From Pleurocapsa minor HA4230-MV1 (lineage in GTDB: Bacteria; Cyanobacteriota; Cyanobacteriia; Cyanobacteriales; Xenococcaceae): a stretch of 64,000 nt of DNA. Below are positions 11,101 through 19,238 of the stretch, one piece after another; within the stretch, counting starts at the first letter, position 1; each line of letters begins with the position of its first letter. A program made the position numbers and the translations under genes. The notes beneath the pieces were generated by a model. That model ran no database searches. It was not told the origin of the DNA and saw only the letters and a list, made by a program, of their open reading frames with translations. The stretch covers positions 538,791 to 602,790 of the forward strand of contig JAHHHZ010000036.1 in NCBI GenBank assembly GCA_019359095.1. The letters are read 5' to 3'.

Positions 11101-13017
11101 ATCGGGGCAAATAATATTTCACTGGCATCGAAGGAATTGCGTAGTTATTTACAAGATAGGCTGCCAGAATATATGATTCCTGGGGAATTTGTCTGTTTAG
11201 AATCTTTCCCCTTAACACCTAACGGCAAAATAGATCGCCACGCTTTACCGATACCAAAAATAACAAGCGATCGCGAATTAAGCGCAACTCCCCGTAATCA
11301 AATTGAATCTACTCTAGTCAATATTTGGCAGGAGGTTCTACAAGTAGACAATATCGGCATTCACGATAATTTCTTTGAACTCGGTGGTGATTCTATTATG
11401 AGTCTGCAAGTCATTGCTAAAGCGAGAAGTGCAGGTATACAACTTACTCCGAAACAGATTTTTCAATATCAAACTATTGCCGATTTAGGGACAGTAGCCA
11501 ATACAACTAATACAACTACAACCCAATCAGCAGAACAAGTTTTAGCTACGGGTGTTATCCCTCTAACTCCGATTCAACAGCGATTTTTTGCCCAACAATT
11601 TACGGATTCTCATCATTGGAATCAATCAGTAATTTTAGAAGTAAATGATTGTAATCCCAAGTTATTAGAACAAGCCATACAACATCTCTGGGAACATCAT
11701 GATGTATTGCGATCGCGCAGCGTGGGCTTCGCCCAATCGCATTTTGTAGAAAACAATTCTGGTTGGCAATGCGAGGTTTCAGTTATCAGTCATCAGTTAT
11801 CAGTACCACAAGGGCATAACATCATCAGTTATCAGTTATCAAAACTATCTCAGGATCGGCAAAAACAAAAAATAAAAGCGATCGCATCTCAATTACAAGC
11901 TAGTTTTAATTTAAGTCAAGGGCAATTAATCAAAATTGTTTGGTTCGATCTAGGTAAGCATCAATCTAGCCGATTGCTAATTATTGCTCATCATTTAATT
12001 ATCGATGGGGTTTCTTGGCGAATTTTACTGGAAGATTTAGCCACTGCTTATCAACAATTAAGCCAAGGGGAAACGGTTAAACTACCAGCTAAGACTACTT
12101 CTTATAAGTATTGGGCGGAACAATTGCAAACATACGCCCAGTCTGAAACGGCGATCGAAGAATTGGATTATTGGCTGAATTTATTACAGGTAACAGATCA
12201 TAGAGATAAGTTGAAAATTCTACCTGTAGACTTTCCTCGCGGTGAAAATACCGTAGCAGCCGAAGTTACTTTATCGGTGAGTCTTACCCAAGAAGAGACA
12301 CAAGCCCTGTTATCGGAAGTTCCATCGGCGTATCAGACTCAAATTAATGATGTTTTACTCACTGCCTTAGTGCAAGCTTTTCAAGAGTGGACGGGTAGTA
12401 ATTCTTTGTTAATCGAACTAGAGGGACATGGTAGAGAGGATATCTTAGATAATATCGATTTGTCGCGTACAGTAGGCTGGTTTACGACTATATTTCCAGT
12501 TTTATTGGATTTAGGCAATAATTCTCATCCAGGGGAAAGCTTGAAAACCATCAAAGAACAATTGCGTAGTATTCCTCAGCGAGGGATTAATTACGGTGTA
12601 CTGCGCTATTTAAGCCATGACGCATCAATTAGAGAAAAGCTAGAAAACTTGCCCCAAGCAGCAGTTAGATTCAACTATTTAGGGCAAATAGACCAAATAA
12701 CTAATAATTCATCTTTATTTCAACCTGCAAACGAATCTACTGGAGATAATCAAAGCCTGAGAGGACATCGAGATTGCTCGATCGAAATTAATAGTGCGAT
12801 CGCCAATGGTCAATTATTCCTAGATTGGACTTATAGCCAAGAATTATATCGAGAAACCACCATGCAACAACTAGCTGAAGGATTTATTGAGAAACTGCGA
12901 TCGCTAATATCCCATTGTCAATCTCCAAACTCTGGAGGCTATACCCCATCAGACTTTCTCCAAATGCAATTCGATGCAGCCGAACTAGATTTATTACTTT
13001 CCGAACTCGATAGTTGA
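8194..13017 (+). CDS. NRPS: docking helix - C - A(Gln) - PCP - epimerase
   Basis: 1607 residues. Residues ~15-40 (FSAEKLELLAFLLEEEG) form a docking helix. The C domain (LCL type, MHHIVSDGWS) spans ~50-490. The A domain (~510-1040) has FDASVWEFY, ILQLVPSML, VFCGGEN and YNLYGPTEATIDT, giving code DAWQFGLIDK, the known glutamine code. The PCP is GGDSIM (pre-epimerase type). The E domain (~1120-1570) has HHLIIDGVSWR. The C-terminus LQMQFDAAELDLLLSELD is COM-donor-like, pairing in logic with the next gene. Four translated repeats (near 10834, 10905, 11710 and 11777) lie inside the A and E domains. Predicted to add D-Gln. Confidence 0.95.
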   Translation: MSLENTRNMNTIDLQDDFSAEKLELLAFLLEEEGIEVSATETITPRKTNDNLSLSYAQQRLWFLQQLEPDNPFYNIPSALGLRGCLNVPILESCFNQIIQRHEILRTKFTSIDGQATQIITPELNITLPVIDLSNLPAKERETEARRLINLEAQTPFNLEIPPLLRTSLLRLDEAKYILLFTMHHIVSDGWSTDILVGEVVTLYESLINQQPSTLPELTIQYADYATWQRQWLQGEVLNQQLNFWQQQLADIPSILPLPLDKPRPHIQSYRGTKQTFVISPELTNALKNLSQQENCTLFMILLAAFKVLLYRYTATEDIVVGSPIANRNRTEVEALIGFFVNTLVLRTNLADHPSFLAVLARVKDCTLSAYANQDVPFDLIIESVKSDRSLSHTPLFQVMFVLQNAPQSNMELPDLTWESLEIEATTTKFDLSLLIEETATELKACWEYSTDLFNPDTISRLSEHFQTLLSGIVANPEQSITQLPLLTAKEQQLLVEWNATQAEYPLDKSIHQLFAEQVVKSPDAVAVVFEDSQLTYRELNSQANQLAHYLQQNGVKPGIIVGICCDRSLAMVVSLLAVLKAGGAYLPLDPSYPPERLQFMVEDSNLAVLLTQTKLLDLFSNSPAKIICLDREKDKIAQNSAVNPVNSVTPENLAYVIYTSGSTGKPKGVMIPHRALTNHMLWMQTELPLNSSDKVLQKTPFSFDASVWEFYAPLLVGGRLIVAKPDGHQDPSYLTELIIQEQITILQLVPSMLRVLLEEEIDNCKSLRRVFCGGENLPGELQQRFYRQFKHCELYNLYGPTEATIDTTYYLCPRQTEPINSIGKPISNVQVYILDADLQPVPIGIPGEIYIGGAGLAQGYINQPELTAEKFIPNPLKNPVRANGHSPLQNLKLYKTGDKARYLPTLKGSASHNGNIEFLGRIDHQVKLRGFRIELEEIETKLEQHPKVKQAVVEVKEDDNRQRLIAYLIGANNISLASKELRSYLQDRLPEYMIPGEFVCLESFPLTPNGKIDRHALPIPKITSDRELSATPRNQIESTLVNIWQEVLQVDNIGIHDNFFELGGDSIMSLQVIAKARSAGIQLTPKQIFQYQTIADLGTVANTTNTTTTQSAEQVLATGVIPLTPIQQRFFAQQFTDSHHWNQSVILEVNDCNPKLLEQAIQHLWEHHDVLRSRSVGFAQSHFVENNSGWQCEVSVISHQLSVPQGHNIISYQLSKLSQDRQKQKIKAIASQLQASFNLSQGQLIKIVWFDLGKHQSSRLLIIAHHLIIDGVSWRILLEDLATAYQQLSQGETVKLPAKTTSYKYWAEQLQTYAQSETAIEELDYWLNLLQVTDHRDKLKILPVDFPRGENTVAAEVTLSVSLTQEETQALLSEVPSAYQTQINDVLLTALVQAFQEWTGSNSLLIELEGHGREDILDNIDLSRTVGWFTTIFPVLLDLGNNSHPGESLKTIKEQLRSIPQRGINYGVLRYLSHDASIREKLENLPQAAVRFNYLGQIDQITNNSSLFQPANESTGDNQSLRGHRDCSIEINSAIANGQLFLDWTYSQELYRETTMQQLAEGFIEKLRSLISHCQSPNSGGYTPSDFLQMQFDAAELDLLLSELDS
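10834..10861 (+). repeat. In-frame palindrome inside NRPS A domain
   Basis: GGGCGAATGGCCATTCGCCC, a perfect palindrome flanked by GTAA/CTAC. It is translated as RANGHSPL between motif A7 and YKTGDKARYL. Confidence 0.85.
10905..10932 (+). repeat. In-frame palindromic repeat inside NRPS A domain
   Basis: CTACCCTAAAGGGTAG hairpin followed by CGCTTCGC, read as PTLKGSASH within the otherwise conserved YLP..GNIEFLGR segment. Confidence 0.75.
11710..11740 (+). repeat. In-frame palindromic repeat inside epimerase domain
   Basis: Core GCGTGGGCTTCGCCC, nearly identical to the element near 3535-3566 and at the same place in the epimerase fold (RSVGFAQSHF). Confidence 0.75.
11777..11840 (+). repeat. 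In-frame ATCAGTT/TCAGTTATCAG tandem repeat inside epimerase domain
   Basis: Several copies of ATCAGTTATCAG, a spacer repeat common in cyanobacteria, are read as VISHQLSVPQGHNIISYQLS. The first epimerase domain in this locus lacks this segment. Confidence 0.8.
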
Positions 13018-13041
13018 GGGCGATTAGCCAATCACCCCTAC
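13018..13041 (+). repeat. Short palindromic repeat after NRPS gene
   Basis: GGGCGATTAGCCAATCACCCC hairpin of the GGGCGA..CGCCCC family in the 54-bp spacer before the last NRPS gene. It could act as a hairpin but has no T-tract. Confidence 0.6.
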
Positions 13042-13071
13042 AAGTAATTAATCACAATCATCAAACTAACT

Positions 13072-16000
13072 ATGAACCAAAAAAATATTGAAAATATCTA
13101 CCCGATGACACCCATGCAGGAGGGCATACTGTTTCATACCCTGAATGCACCCCAAACGGGAATTTATGTAGTTCAAAGTGGCTATCAATTTAATCACCAA
13201 ATTAATTTATCTGCTTTTAAACAAGCTTGGCAACAAGTAATTAACCAGCATTCTGTTTTACGAACTTCTTTCCATTGGCAACAACATAAAGAACCATTCC
13301 AAGTAGTATACAAACAAGTAGAACTACCTTGGTCAGAATATACGCTAGCAGACGAGGAAGAATTAGCAACTTGGTTAGAAAAGGATCGCCAAGCAGGTTT
13401 TAATCTCAACCAACCACCTCTAATGCGCTTGAGTTTGATTCATTTAGACAACAATACGGATCAGTTTATCTGGAGTTGTCACCATTTAATTTTAGATGGT
13501 TGGTCTACAGCATTGGTATTAAAACAAATATTAGATAGTTATCAAGCAATTGTTAGAGATGAAATTTGCTCTTTAAAACCTACTCGCCCCTATGGAGACT
13601 ATGTAGCTTGGTTACGACAACAGGATTTATCTCAAGCTAAGGCATATTGGCAAAGAACACTTAAAGGGTTTACTACACCTACTCCTCTTGTAATGGGGGA
13701 ATGCCCTAAAGGACTCGCTTCGCGTCGGGGAGATAGGGAACTGGGGAAATGGGGAGAAGAATCACTAAAACTCTCTTTAGAAACTACGACTGCTTTAAAA
13801 TCTTTAGCCAAAGAACATAGATTGACTGTAAATACTATTTTACAGGGTGCTTGGGCATTGCTGCTGAGTCGATATAGTGGCGAAGAAGATGTTGTGTTTG
13901 GTGCGACTTCTGCTGGTCGTCCGCCGAATTTGGTAGGATCTGAATCGATGGTGGGTTTATTTATCAATACTTTACCAGTTCGAGTTCAAGTAGCTGCTAA
14001 TGAATCTTTAATTCCTTGGTTACAAACACTGCAAAGCCAACAAATTGAAGCGCAGCAATATGAATATACTCCCTTGATCCAAGTACAACAATGGAGTGAT
14101 GTAGCAAAAGATTCACCACTGTTTGCCAGTATTTTAGTTTTTGAAAACTATCCTGTCGATACGGCGATCGCCGAATTTGGGATCGAAATGGAGATTGAAG
14201 AGACTCAATCGGTAGAATCGACAAGCTATCCCCTAACTATTTCCGCAGGCTTGAGGGATGAGTTATCTTTAGAAATTTTATACGATCGCAACTTTGATGC
14301 TGCTACTGTTCAGGGAATACTGAGACATTTAGCACATTTACTGGAACAGTTTATTACCGATCCTGAAGCTAATTTAGTAGACTTATCTATTTTAACAACT
14401 GCCGAAAAACAGCAAATATTAATTGATTGGAATAACACCCAAGTTAATTATCAAGATAATCTCTGTATTCATCAATTATTTGAACAACAGGTAGCTAAAA
14501 CCCCCGATGCTGTAGCAGTAATTTTTGAAGAAGAACAATTAACTTATCAAGAATTAGATCGACGCGCCGAAGAGTTAGCGGGTTATTTGCAAAATATCGG
14601 TGTAAAACCAGAAGTTATTGTTGGTATTTGTCTAGAACGTTCTCTAGAAACAATTATTGCTATTTTAGCTATTTTGAAAGCTGGTGGTGCATATCTGCCC
14701 CTAGATTCAGCTTATCCTCAACAACGCTTAGATTATATCCTTGAAGATGCCCAAATTTCTCTGATACTGACTCAGAATCATTTACAAGCCAAAATAAAAT
14801 CTTGTCTAACTGTTACTCAAAACAACATTCAAATAATTTGCCTCGATAGTAATCTTCCATCTATTTCTACATCCTTACAATCAGGGCGCAAGCCCTTCGG
14901 GTTCGACAGTTTGCTTATGTCGGTGAAACCGCCCACCGCAACTGTCTCACCTTGCGCCCCTACTTCCGATAATCTCGCCTATGTAATTTATACCTCTGGT
15001 TCAACAGGAAAACCCAAAGGAGTTGCGATCGCTCATTCCTCTCTCGTCAATTTTGCCCAAGCAGCAGTACAAGAATATGAAATTACCCAAAGCGATCGCA
15101 TTTTACAATTCGCCTCGATTAGTTTTGATGCTTCAGTTGAAGAGATTTATCCCTGTTTAATTGCAGGAGGGACATTAGTTTTACGCAGTGAAGAGATGGG
15201 CTACTCTCCCTCATTGTTACTAGAAAAGTCTCGTGACTATGGCATGACTATTTTAGATTTACCGACAGCTTTTTGGCATTTACTCACGGCGGAATTAGAA
15301 CAAAATCCTCAATTACAATTACCCGAATCAATTCGCTTAGTCATTATTGGTGGCGAAGTAGTCAATCCCGACAAAGTAGCAAGCTGGAATCGATTAGTAG
15401 GAACATCTTGTCAACTAATTAATACTTATGGCCCTACAGAAGCTACAGTTGTAGCTACAAGTTATAAAATTTCCCATCAGATCGATAACTTAGCTACCAT
15501 CCCGATTGGTAAACCATTGCCCAATCTACAGACTTATATTTTAAATAAAAACCTACAGCCAGTTGCGATCGGCGTACCTGGAGAATTATATATCGGTGGT
15601 ATTGGTGTCGCTAGAGGTTACTTAAATCGCCCCGAATTAACTAAAGAAAAATTTATCAACGTCGGGGCGTTTCACGTGGTCAAGGCGAACGGTGAGGCAC
15701 TTGCGGTGGGCGGGTTTCCCGACATAAGCAAAGTGCCGAACCCGAAGGGCGGTTCGCCCCTACAGAATGGAAAATTATACAAAACAGGCGACAAAGCCCG
15801 CTATCTCTCGAACGGTAACATTGAATTCTTAGGACGCATCGATAATCAGGTTAAAATCAGGGGTTTTCGCGTTGAATTGGCAGAAATCGAAGCAATACTT
15901 AGTCAACATCCTACAGTTACACAAGTAGCAGTAGCTTTAAAACGGGATGCTAATAATGAAAGTAAATTAATTGCTTATTTAGTATTAAAAGAAAATACTA

Positions 16001-17613
16001 CTGAACAAGTAGCTACTTTTAAGAATTTCCTACAACAACAACTACCTGAATATGCTATCCCCTCAGCATTTATCTTTTTAGATCGCTTACCTATGACGAT
16101 TAATGGTAAATGCGATCGCGATAATTTACCAACACCAGATTTAGTAGCTACAACTACAGCAAATTACATTGCGCCTCGTACTGCTAATGAGCAAAAAATG
16201 GCTGACATTTGGCAAGAGGTTTTAGGTGTACAGGTGGGAATTTATGATAATTTCTTCGATCTAGGGGGACATTCTCTATTAATAGTGCGTTTATTTGCCC
16301 GTATCCGTAATGTATTTAAAATCGATTTACCTTTTCAGTTTTTGTTTGATGCACCTATTCTGATTAATTTTGTGGGAAAACTAGAAAGTTTCCAGACACA
16401 AGAAGAAACTGAGACACAAACTTTAGATTTAAAACAAGAAGCATTTCTAGATTGCACTATTTCTCTACAAAATTCCCAATTTCAATACCCCAAGGTAATT
16501 AATAATATTTTCCTAACGGGGGCAACTGGTTTTCTGGGCGCATTTTTGCTAGCCGAACTTTTACGACAAACTGAAGCGGATATTTATTGTTTAGTACGTG
16601 CCGATAATTTGGCAGAAGGTAAACAAAAGATCGAGCAATCTTTAGTTAATTATCTTCTCTGGCAAGATGATTTTATTGCCAGAATTATTCCCGTTTTAGG
16701 CGACTTATCTCAGCCATTTTTAGGACTTTCAGATGCAAAATTTCAATCTTTAGCAACAGCGATCGATCTTATTTATCACAATGGTGCTTGGGTACATCAT
16801 GCTATGCCCTATTCAACTCTCAAAGCAGCTAATGTTTTAGGTACTAAGGAAATCTTGCGCTTAGCTAGTACAGAAAAAATTAAACCCGTTCATTTTATTT
16901 CGACAATTAGTGTCTTTTCTGGAGTTAATAATTCTGGCAGTCAGGTAATTTCAGAAATAGCTAAAATTGATAATTTTGCTGCCCCAGAAGGCGGTTACGT
17001 TCAAAGTAAATGGGTTGCCGATAAATTAGTTAATCTTGCTCGCGATCGCGGTTTACCTGTTATTATTTATCGCCCTGGGGGGATATCGGGAGATAGCACA
17101 ACGGGAGTGTTTAATCCTCATGATTTCTTATACAGATTATTAATTGGTTGTATCGAATTGGGTGCTATTCCTCAAGGGGACTTTTTAGATAGTTTAATGC
17201 CTGTAGATTATGTCAGTCAGGCGATTGTTAGTATTTCTCGGCAACCAGAATCTTTAGGTAAAGCTTTTCATTTAGTCAATCGCGATCGCTTAGATTTTAA
17301 CATCCTCACTAATTTAATTCGTGCTTTTGGTTATGAATTACAAGAACTTAATCAGGATCGATGGCAAGCTAAATTGACAGCAATTGCCGAAAATCAGCTA
17401 GAACATCCTTTATATCCTTTGATTTCTCTATTATCTTCTGACAAGGATTCTGGGAATGCACCACCTTTACAATTCGATTGTCAGAATACACTGCAAGCTT
17501 TAGCCAAGACTGGAATTTCTTGTCCAGCAATGGATGAGAAGTTACTGCGTACTTATTTGTATTATCTCAGTAAAAACGGCTTTTTAAAACCCATTCGACA
17601 ACCTGCAATTTGA
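13072..17613 (+). CDS. NRPS: C - A (basic, Lys-like) - PCP - thioester reductase
   Basis: 1513 residues. The COM-acceptor-like N-terminus NQKNIENIYPMTPMQEGILF leads into a DCL-type C domain (HHLILDG). The A domain (~460-1025) has FDASVEEIY, ILDLPTAFW, VIIGGEV and INTYGPTEATVVAT, giving code DAEDIGTVVK. From memory this resembles lysine-activating domains, so specificity is tentative. PCP GGHSLL lies near 1067. From ~1140 there is a terminal reductase: GATGFLGA for NADP binding, TISVFSG and YVQSKW as catalytic Ser/Thr-Tyr-Lys region. The chain is therefore probably released as an aldehyde or alcohol rather than hydrolysed. The architecture matches myxochelin synthetase MxcG, and the aminotransferase next door fits MxcL. 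Three translated repeats interrupt the C and A domains. Confidence 0.94.
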   Translation: MNQKNIENIYPMTPMQEGILFHTLNAPQTGIYVVQSGYQFNHQINLSAFKQAWQQVINQHSVLRTSFHWQQHKEPFQVVYKQVELPWSEYTLADEEELATWLEKDRQAGFNLNQPPLMRLSLIHLDNNTDQFIWSCHHLILDGWSTALVLKQILDSYQAIVRDEICSLKPTRPYGDYVAWLRQQDLSQAKAYWQRTLKGFTTPTPLVMGECPKGLASRRGDRELGKWGEESLKLSLETTTALKSLAKEHRLTVNTILQGAWALLLSRYSGEEDVVFGATSAGRPPNLVGSESMVGLFINTLPVRVQVAANESLIPWLQTLQSQQIEAQQYEYTPLIQVQQWSDVAKDSPLFASILVFENYPVDTAIAEFGIEMEIEETQSVESTSYPLTISAGLRDELSLEILYDRNFDAATVQGILRHLAHLLEQFITDPEANLVDLSILTTAEKQQILIDWNNTQVNYQDNLCIHQLFEQQVAKTPDAVAVIFEEEQLTYQELDRRAEELAGYLQNIGVKPEVIVGICLERSLETIIAILAILKAGGAYLPLDSAYPQQRLDYILEDAQISLILTQNHLQAKIKSCLTVTQNNIQIICLDSNLPSISTSLQSGRKPFGFDSLLMSVKPPTATVSPCAPTSDNLAYVIYTSGSTGKPKGVAIAHSSLVNFAQAAVQEYEITQSDRILQFASISFDASVEEIYPCLIAGGTLVLRSEEMGYSPSLLLEKSRDYGMTILDLPTAFWHLLTAELEQNPQLQLPESIRLVIIGGEVVNPDKVASWNRLVGTSCQLINTYGPTEATVVATSYKISHQIDNLATIPIGKPLPNLQTYILNKNLQPVAIGVPGELYIGGIGVARGYLNRPELTKEKFINVGAFHVVKANGEALAVGGFPDISKVPNPKGGSPLQNGKLYKTGDKARYLSNGNIEFLGRIDNQVKIRGFRVELAEIEAILSQHPTVTQVAVALKRDANNESKLIAYLVLKENTTEQVATFKNFLQQQLPEYAIPSAFIFLDRLPMTINGKCDRDNLPTPDLVATTTANYIAPRTANEQKMADIWQEVLGVQVGIYDNFFDLGGHSLLIVRLFARIRNVFKIDLPFQFLFDAPILINFVGKLESFQTQEETETQTLDLKQEAFLDCTISLQNSQFQYPKVINNIFLTGATGFLGAFLLAELLRQTEADIYCLVRADNLAEGKQKIEQSLVNYLLWQDDFIARIIPVLGDLSQPFLGLSDAKFQSLATAIDLIYHNGAWVHHAMPYSTLKAANVLGTKEILRLASTEKIKPVHFISTISVFSGVNNSGSQVISEIAKIDNFAAPEGGYVQSKWVADKLVNLARDRGLPVIIYRPGGISGDSTTGVFNPHDFLYRLLIGCIELGAIPQGDFLDSLMPVDYVSQAIVSISRQPESLGKAFHLVNRDRLDFNILTNLIRAFGYELQELNQDRWQAKLTAIAENQLEHPLYPLISLLSSDKDSGNAPPLQFDCQNTLQALAKTGISCPAMDEKLLRTYLYYLSKNGFLKPIRQPAI
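13690..13757 (+). repeat. In-frame repeat (CCTAAAGGACTCGCTTCGC) inside NRPS C domain
   Basis: Contains CCTAAAGGACTCGCTTCGC, the reverse complement of the core found in the DUF499 gene near 50730. It is followed by a GGGGA-rich stretch and read as MGECPKGLASRRGDRELG. Confidence 0.8.
14881..14963 (+). repeat. In-frame palindromic repeat inside NRPS A domain
   Basis: An 83-bp GC-rich element bounded by CAGGGCGCAAG and CTTGCGCCCC, forming a long imperfect inverted repeat. It is translated as an insert of about 27 residues just before motif A3 (YTSGSTGKPKG). Confidence 0.85.
15661..15763 (+). repeat. In-frame ~100-bp repeat inside NRPS A domain
   Basis: GC-rich element with GGGCGGTTCGCCCC at its right end. 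It adds about 34 residues between motif A7 (KEKFI) and A8 (YKTGDKARYL), the same insertion point as the elements at 2650 and 10834 in the other modules. Confidence 0.85.
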
Positions 17614-17662
17614 GTAAGGGCGATTCGCCCCTACCCATTACCCATTACCCATTACCCATTAC
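17614..17662 (+). repeat. GGGCGATTCGCCCC hairpin plus (CCCATTA)n heptamers
   Basis: A short palindrome followed by about four CCCATTA units fills the 53-bp spacer before the aminotransferase. A TTG-initiated reading would translate these repeats, which argues for the downstream ATG at 17667. Confidence 0.85.
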
Positions 17663-17666
17663 TCTG

Positions 17667-19076
17667 ATGCTAACTAACGACAATATTTTGACAACTCAAA
17701 CTCGATCGCCCGAAGAGATTTATTTAGAGCAATTTGTGACTGCATATTGCGATCGCACTAAAACTTCCAAGCAATTAGCCCAGGATTTTCGCCCAACTTT
17801 AGCCGATCCGAGGGTGACAGCAGGATTTAGTTTACCCCTTAAAGAGATGTGTTATCCAATTGTGGCGCAAAAGTCTTTGGGTGCAAAAGTTTGGGATGTG
17901 GATGGTAATGAATATATAGATTTAATTATGGGGTTTGGGATTAATCTTTTAGGACATAATCCGCCGTTCATTAAACAAGCCATGATCGAACAATTAGATC
18001 GAGGGATTGAAATTGGGCTGCAAACTCAACTAGCGGGGGAAGTTGCCCAATTGATTAAGGAATTGACTGGGATGGAGAGAGTTACCCTAAGTAATACTGG
18101 TACAGAAGCGGTGATGACAGCGATTCGCATTGCTAGGGCTGCTACGGGGCGTAATAAGATAGCGATCTTTTCTGGTTCTTATCACGGACATTCTGATGCT
18201 ACATTAGTCGATCTTAAACAAATCGACGGGAATTTACAAACACTGGCTAAAGCTGATGGTATTCCCGATAGTGTTGTGGGAGATACTCTGGTTTTGGATT
18301 ATGGGAATTATGATTCCTTAGCAGTAATCCAGAATCATCAGGCAGAATTGGCAGCGGTTTTAGTCGAACCCGTACAAAGTTGTCGCCCTGATTTGCAACC
18401 GAAAGAATTTCTACAACAATTGCGTAAATTAACCGCAGAATTAGGCATTGTGCTGATTTTTGACGAAATGATTACAGGTTTTCGCGTTCATCAAGGGGGG
18501 GCGCAAGCTTGGTTTGATGTACAGGCAGATATTGCTACCTATGGCAAAATTGTCGGTGGTGGCTTACCGATTGGCGTAATTGCAGGTAAAGCCGAGTATA
18601 TGGACAAAATTGATGGGGGAATGTGGAATTATGGCGATCGCTCTTTCCCCTCAGTCAAAACTACTTTTTTTGCGGGTACTTATTGCAAACATCCTCTATC
18701 TTTAGCTGCTGCCAAAGCGATGTTAGAGTATCTTAAAGCCCAGGGAAATACTTTACAAATACAGTTAGGCGATCGCACTACTCAATTTGTTCAGAAATTA
18801 AATCATTGTTTTGCTAATTTTGAATTGCCAATTAAGATGGCTAACTTTGGTTCTTGTTTTGATGCAGTTTTAGATAGAGATTCTATACCGTCATCTAGTA
18901 GCGATGCAGTTAATATTGGCATCGATTTATTATCCTATCATTTACTCCATAAAGGCGTATTAATTCGGGCAGGTAGTGGTTGTTTATCTACTGCTCATAC
19001 AGATGTGGAACTGAACTATGTAATTCAAGTAATTGAAGAGAGTTTAAAACAATTAAGACAAGTAAATTTACTTTAA
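17667..19076 (+). CDS. Class III (GSA-type) PLP aminotransferase
   Basis: 469 residues from ATG 17667. Fold-I, class III features: GTEAVMTAIRIARAATG for phosphate binding, SYHGHSD, FDEMITGFR (Asp that pairs with the pyridine nitrogen), and the PLP-lysine context TYGKIVGGGLPIG. The family includes glutamate-1-semialdehyde aminomutase and the myxochelin enzyme MxcL. Its position directly after a reductase-terminated NRPS suggests that it aminates the released peptidyl aldehyde to a terminal amine (inference). The lack of a second cellular context (no tetrapyrrole genes here) argues against this being hemL. Length and spacing are normal. Confidence 0.9.
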   Translation: MLTNDNILTTQTRSPEEIYLEQFVTAYCDRTKTSKQLAQDFRPTLADPRVTAGFSLPLKEMCYPIVAQKSLGAKVWDVDGNEYIDLIMGFGINLLGHNPPFIKQAMIEQLDRGIEIGLQTQLAGEVAQLIKELTGMERVTLSNTGTEAVMTAIRIARAATGRNKIAIFSGSYHGHSDATLVDLKQIDGNLQTLAKADGIPDSVVGDTLVLDYGNYDSLAVIQNHQAELAAVLVEPVQSCRPDLQPKEFLQQLRKLTAELGIVLIFDEMITGFRVHQGGAQAWFDVQADIATYGKIVGGGLPIGVIAGKAEYMDKIDGGMWNYGDRSFPSVKTTFFAGTYCKHPLSLAAAKAMLEYLKAQGNTLQIQLGDRTTQFVQKLNHCFANFELPIKMANFGSCFDAVLDRDSIPSSSSDAVNIGIDLLSYHLLHKGVLIRAGSGCLSTAHTDVELNYVIQVIEESLKQLRQVNLL

Positions 19077-19148
19077 AACATTAAACATTCAGGACTATTT
19101 CATTCTGATAACAATTAATCAAGCAATTTATTTCTTGACTGAAATATT

Positions 19149-19197
19149 AAGTCCGTTTAAACGGACTTAGTGTCTTAGACAGAGAATTTATTCTCTG
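19149..19197 (+). repeat. Double hairpin repeat
   Basis: A perfect 20-bp palindrome AAGTCCGTTTAAACGGACTT followed by CAGAGAA-TTTA-TTCTCTG. Either could act as an RNA hairpin between the aminotransferase and the JmjC gene. Neither is followed by a clear T-tract, so termination is uncertain. Confidence 0.85.
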
Positions 19198-19238
19198 GCT
19201 TCTTCCAAGATTAAACATTAAACATTGAATATTGAACG

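Noticed and set aside
13632..13967. Minus-strand 111-residue frame within the fourth NRPS gene
   Set aside because: Entirely inside a confident NRPS C domain and lengthened only by the GC-rich repeat insert.
17610..17666. TTG start overlapping the end of the last NRPS gene for the aminotransferase
   Set aside because: It would translate a hairpin and CCCATTA heptamers as the N-terminus; the ATG at 17667 gives a normal aminotransferase.
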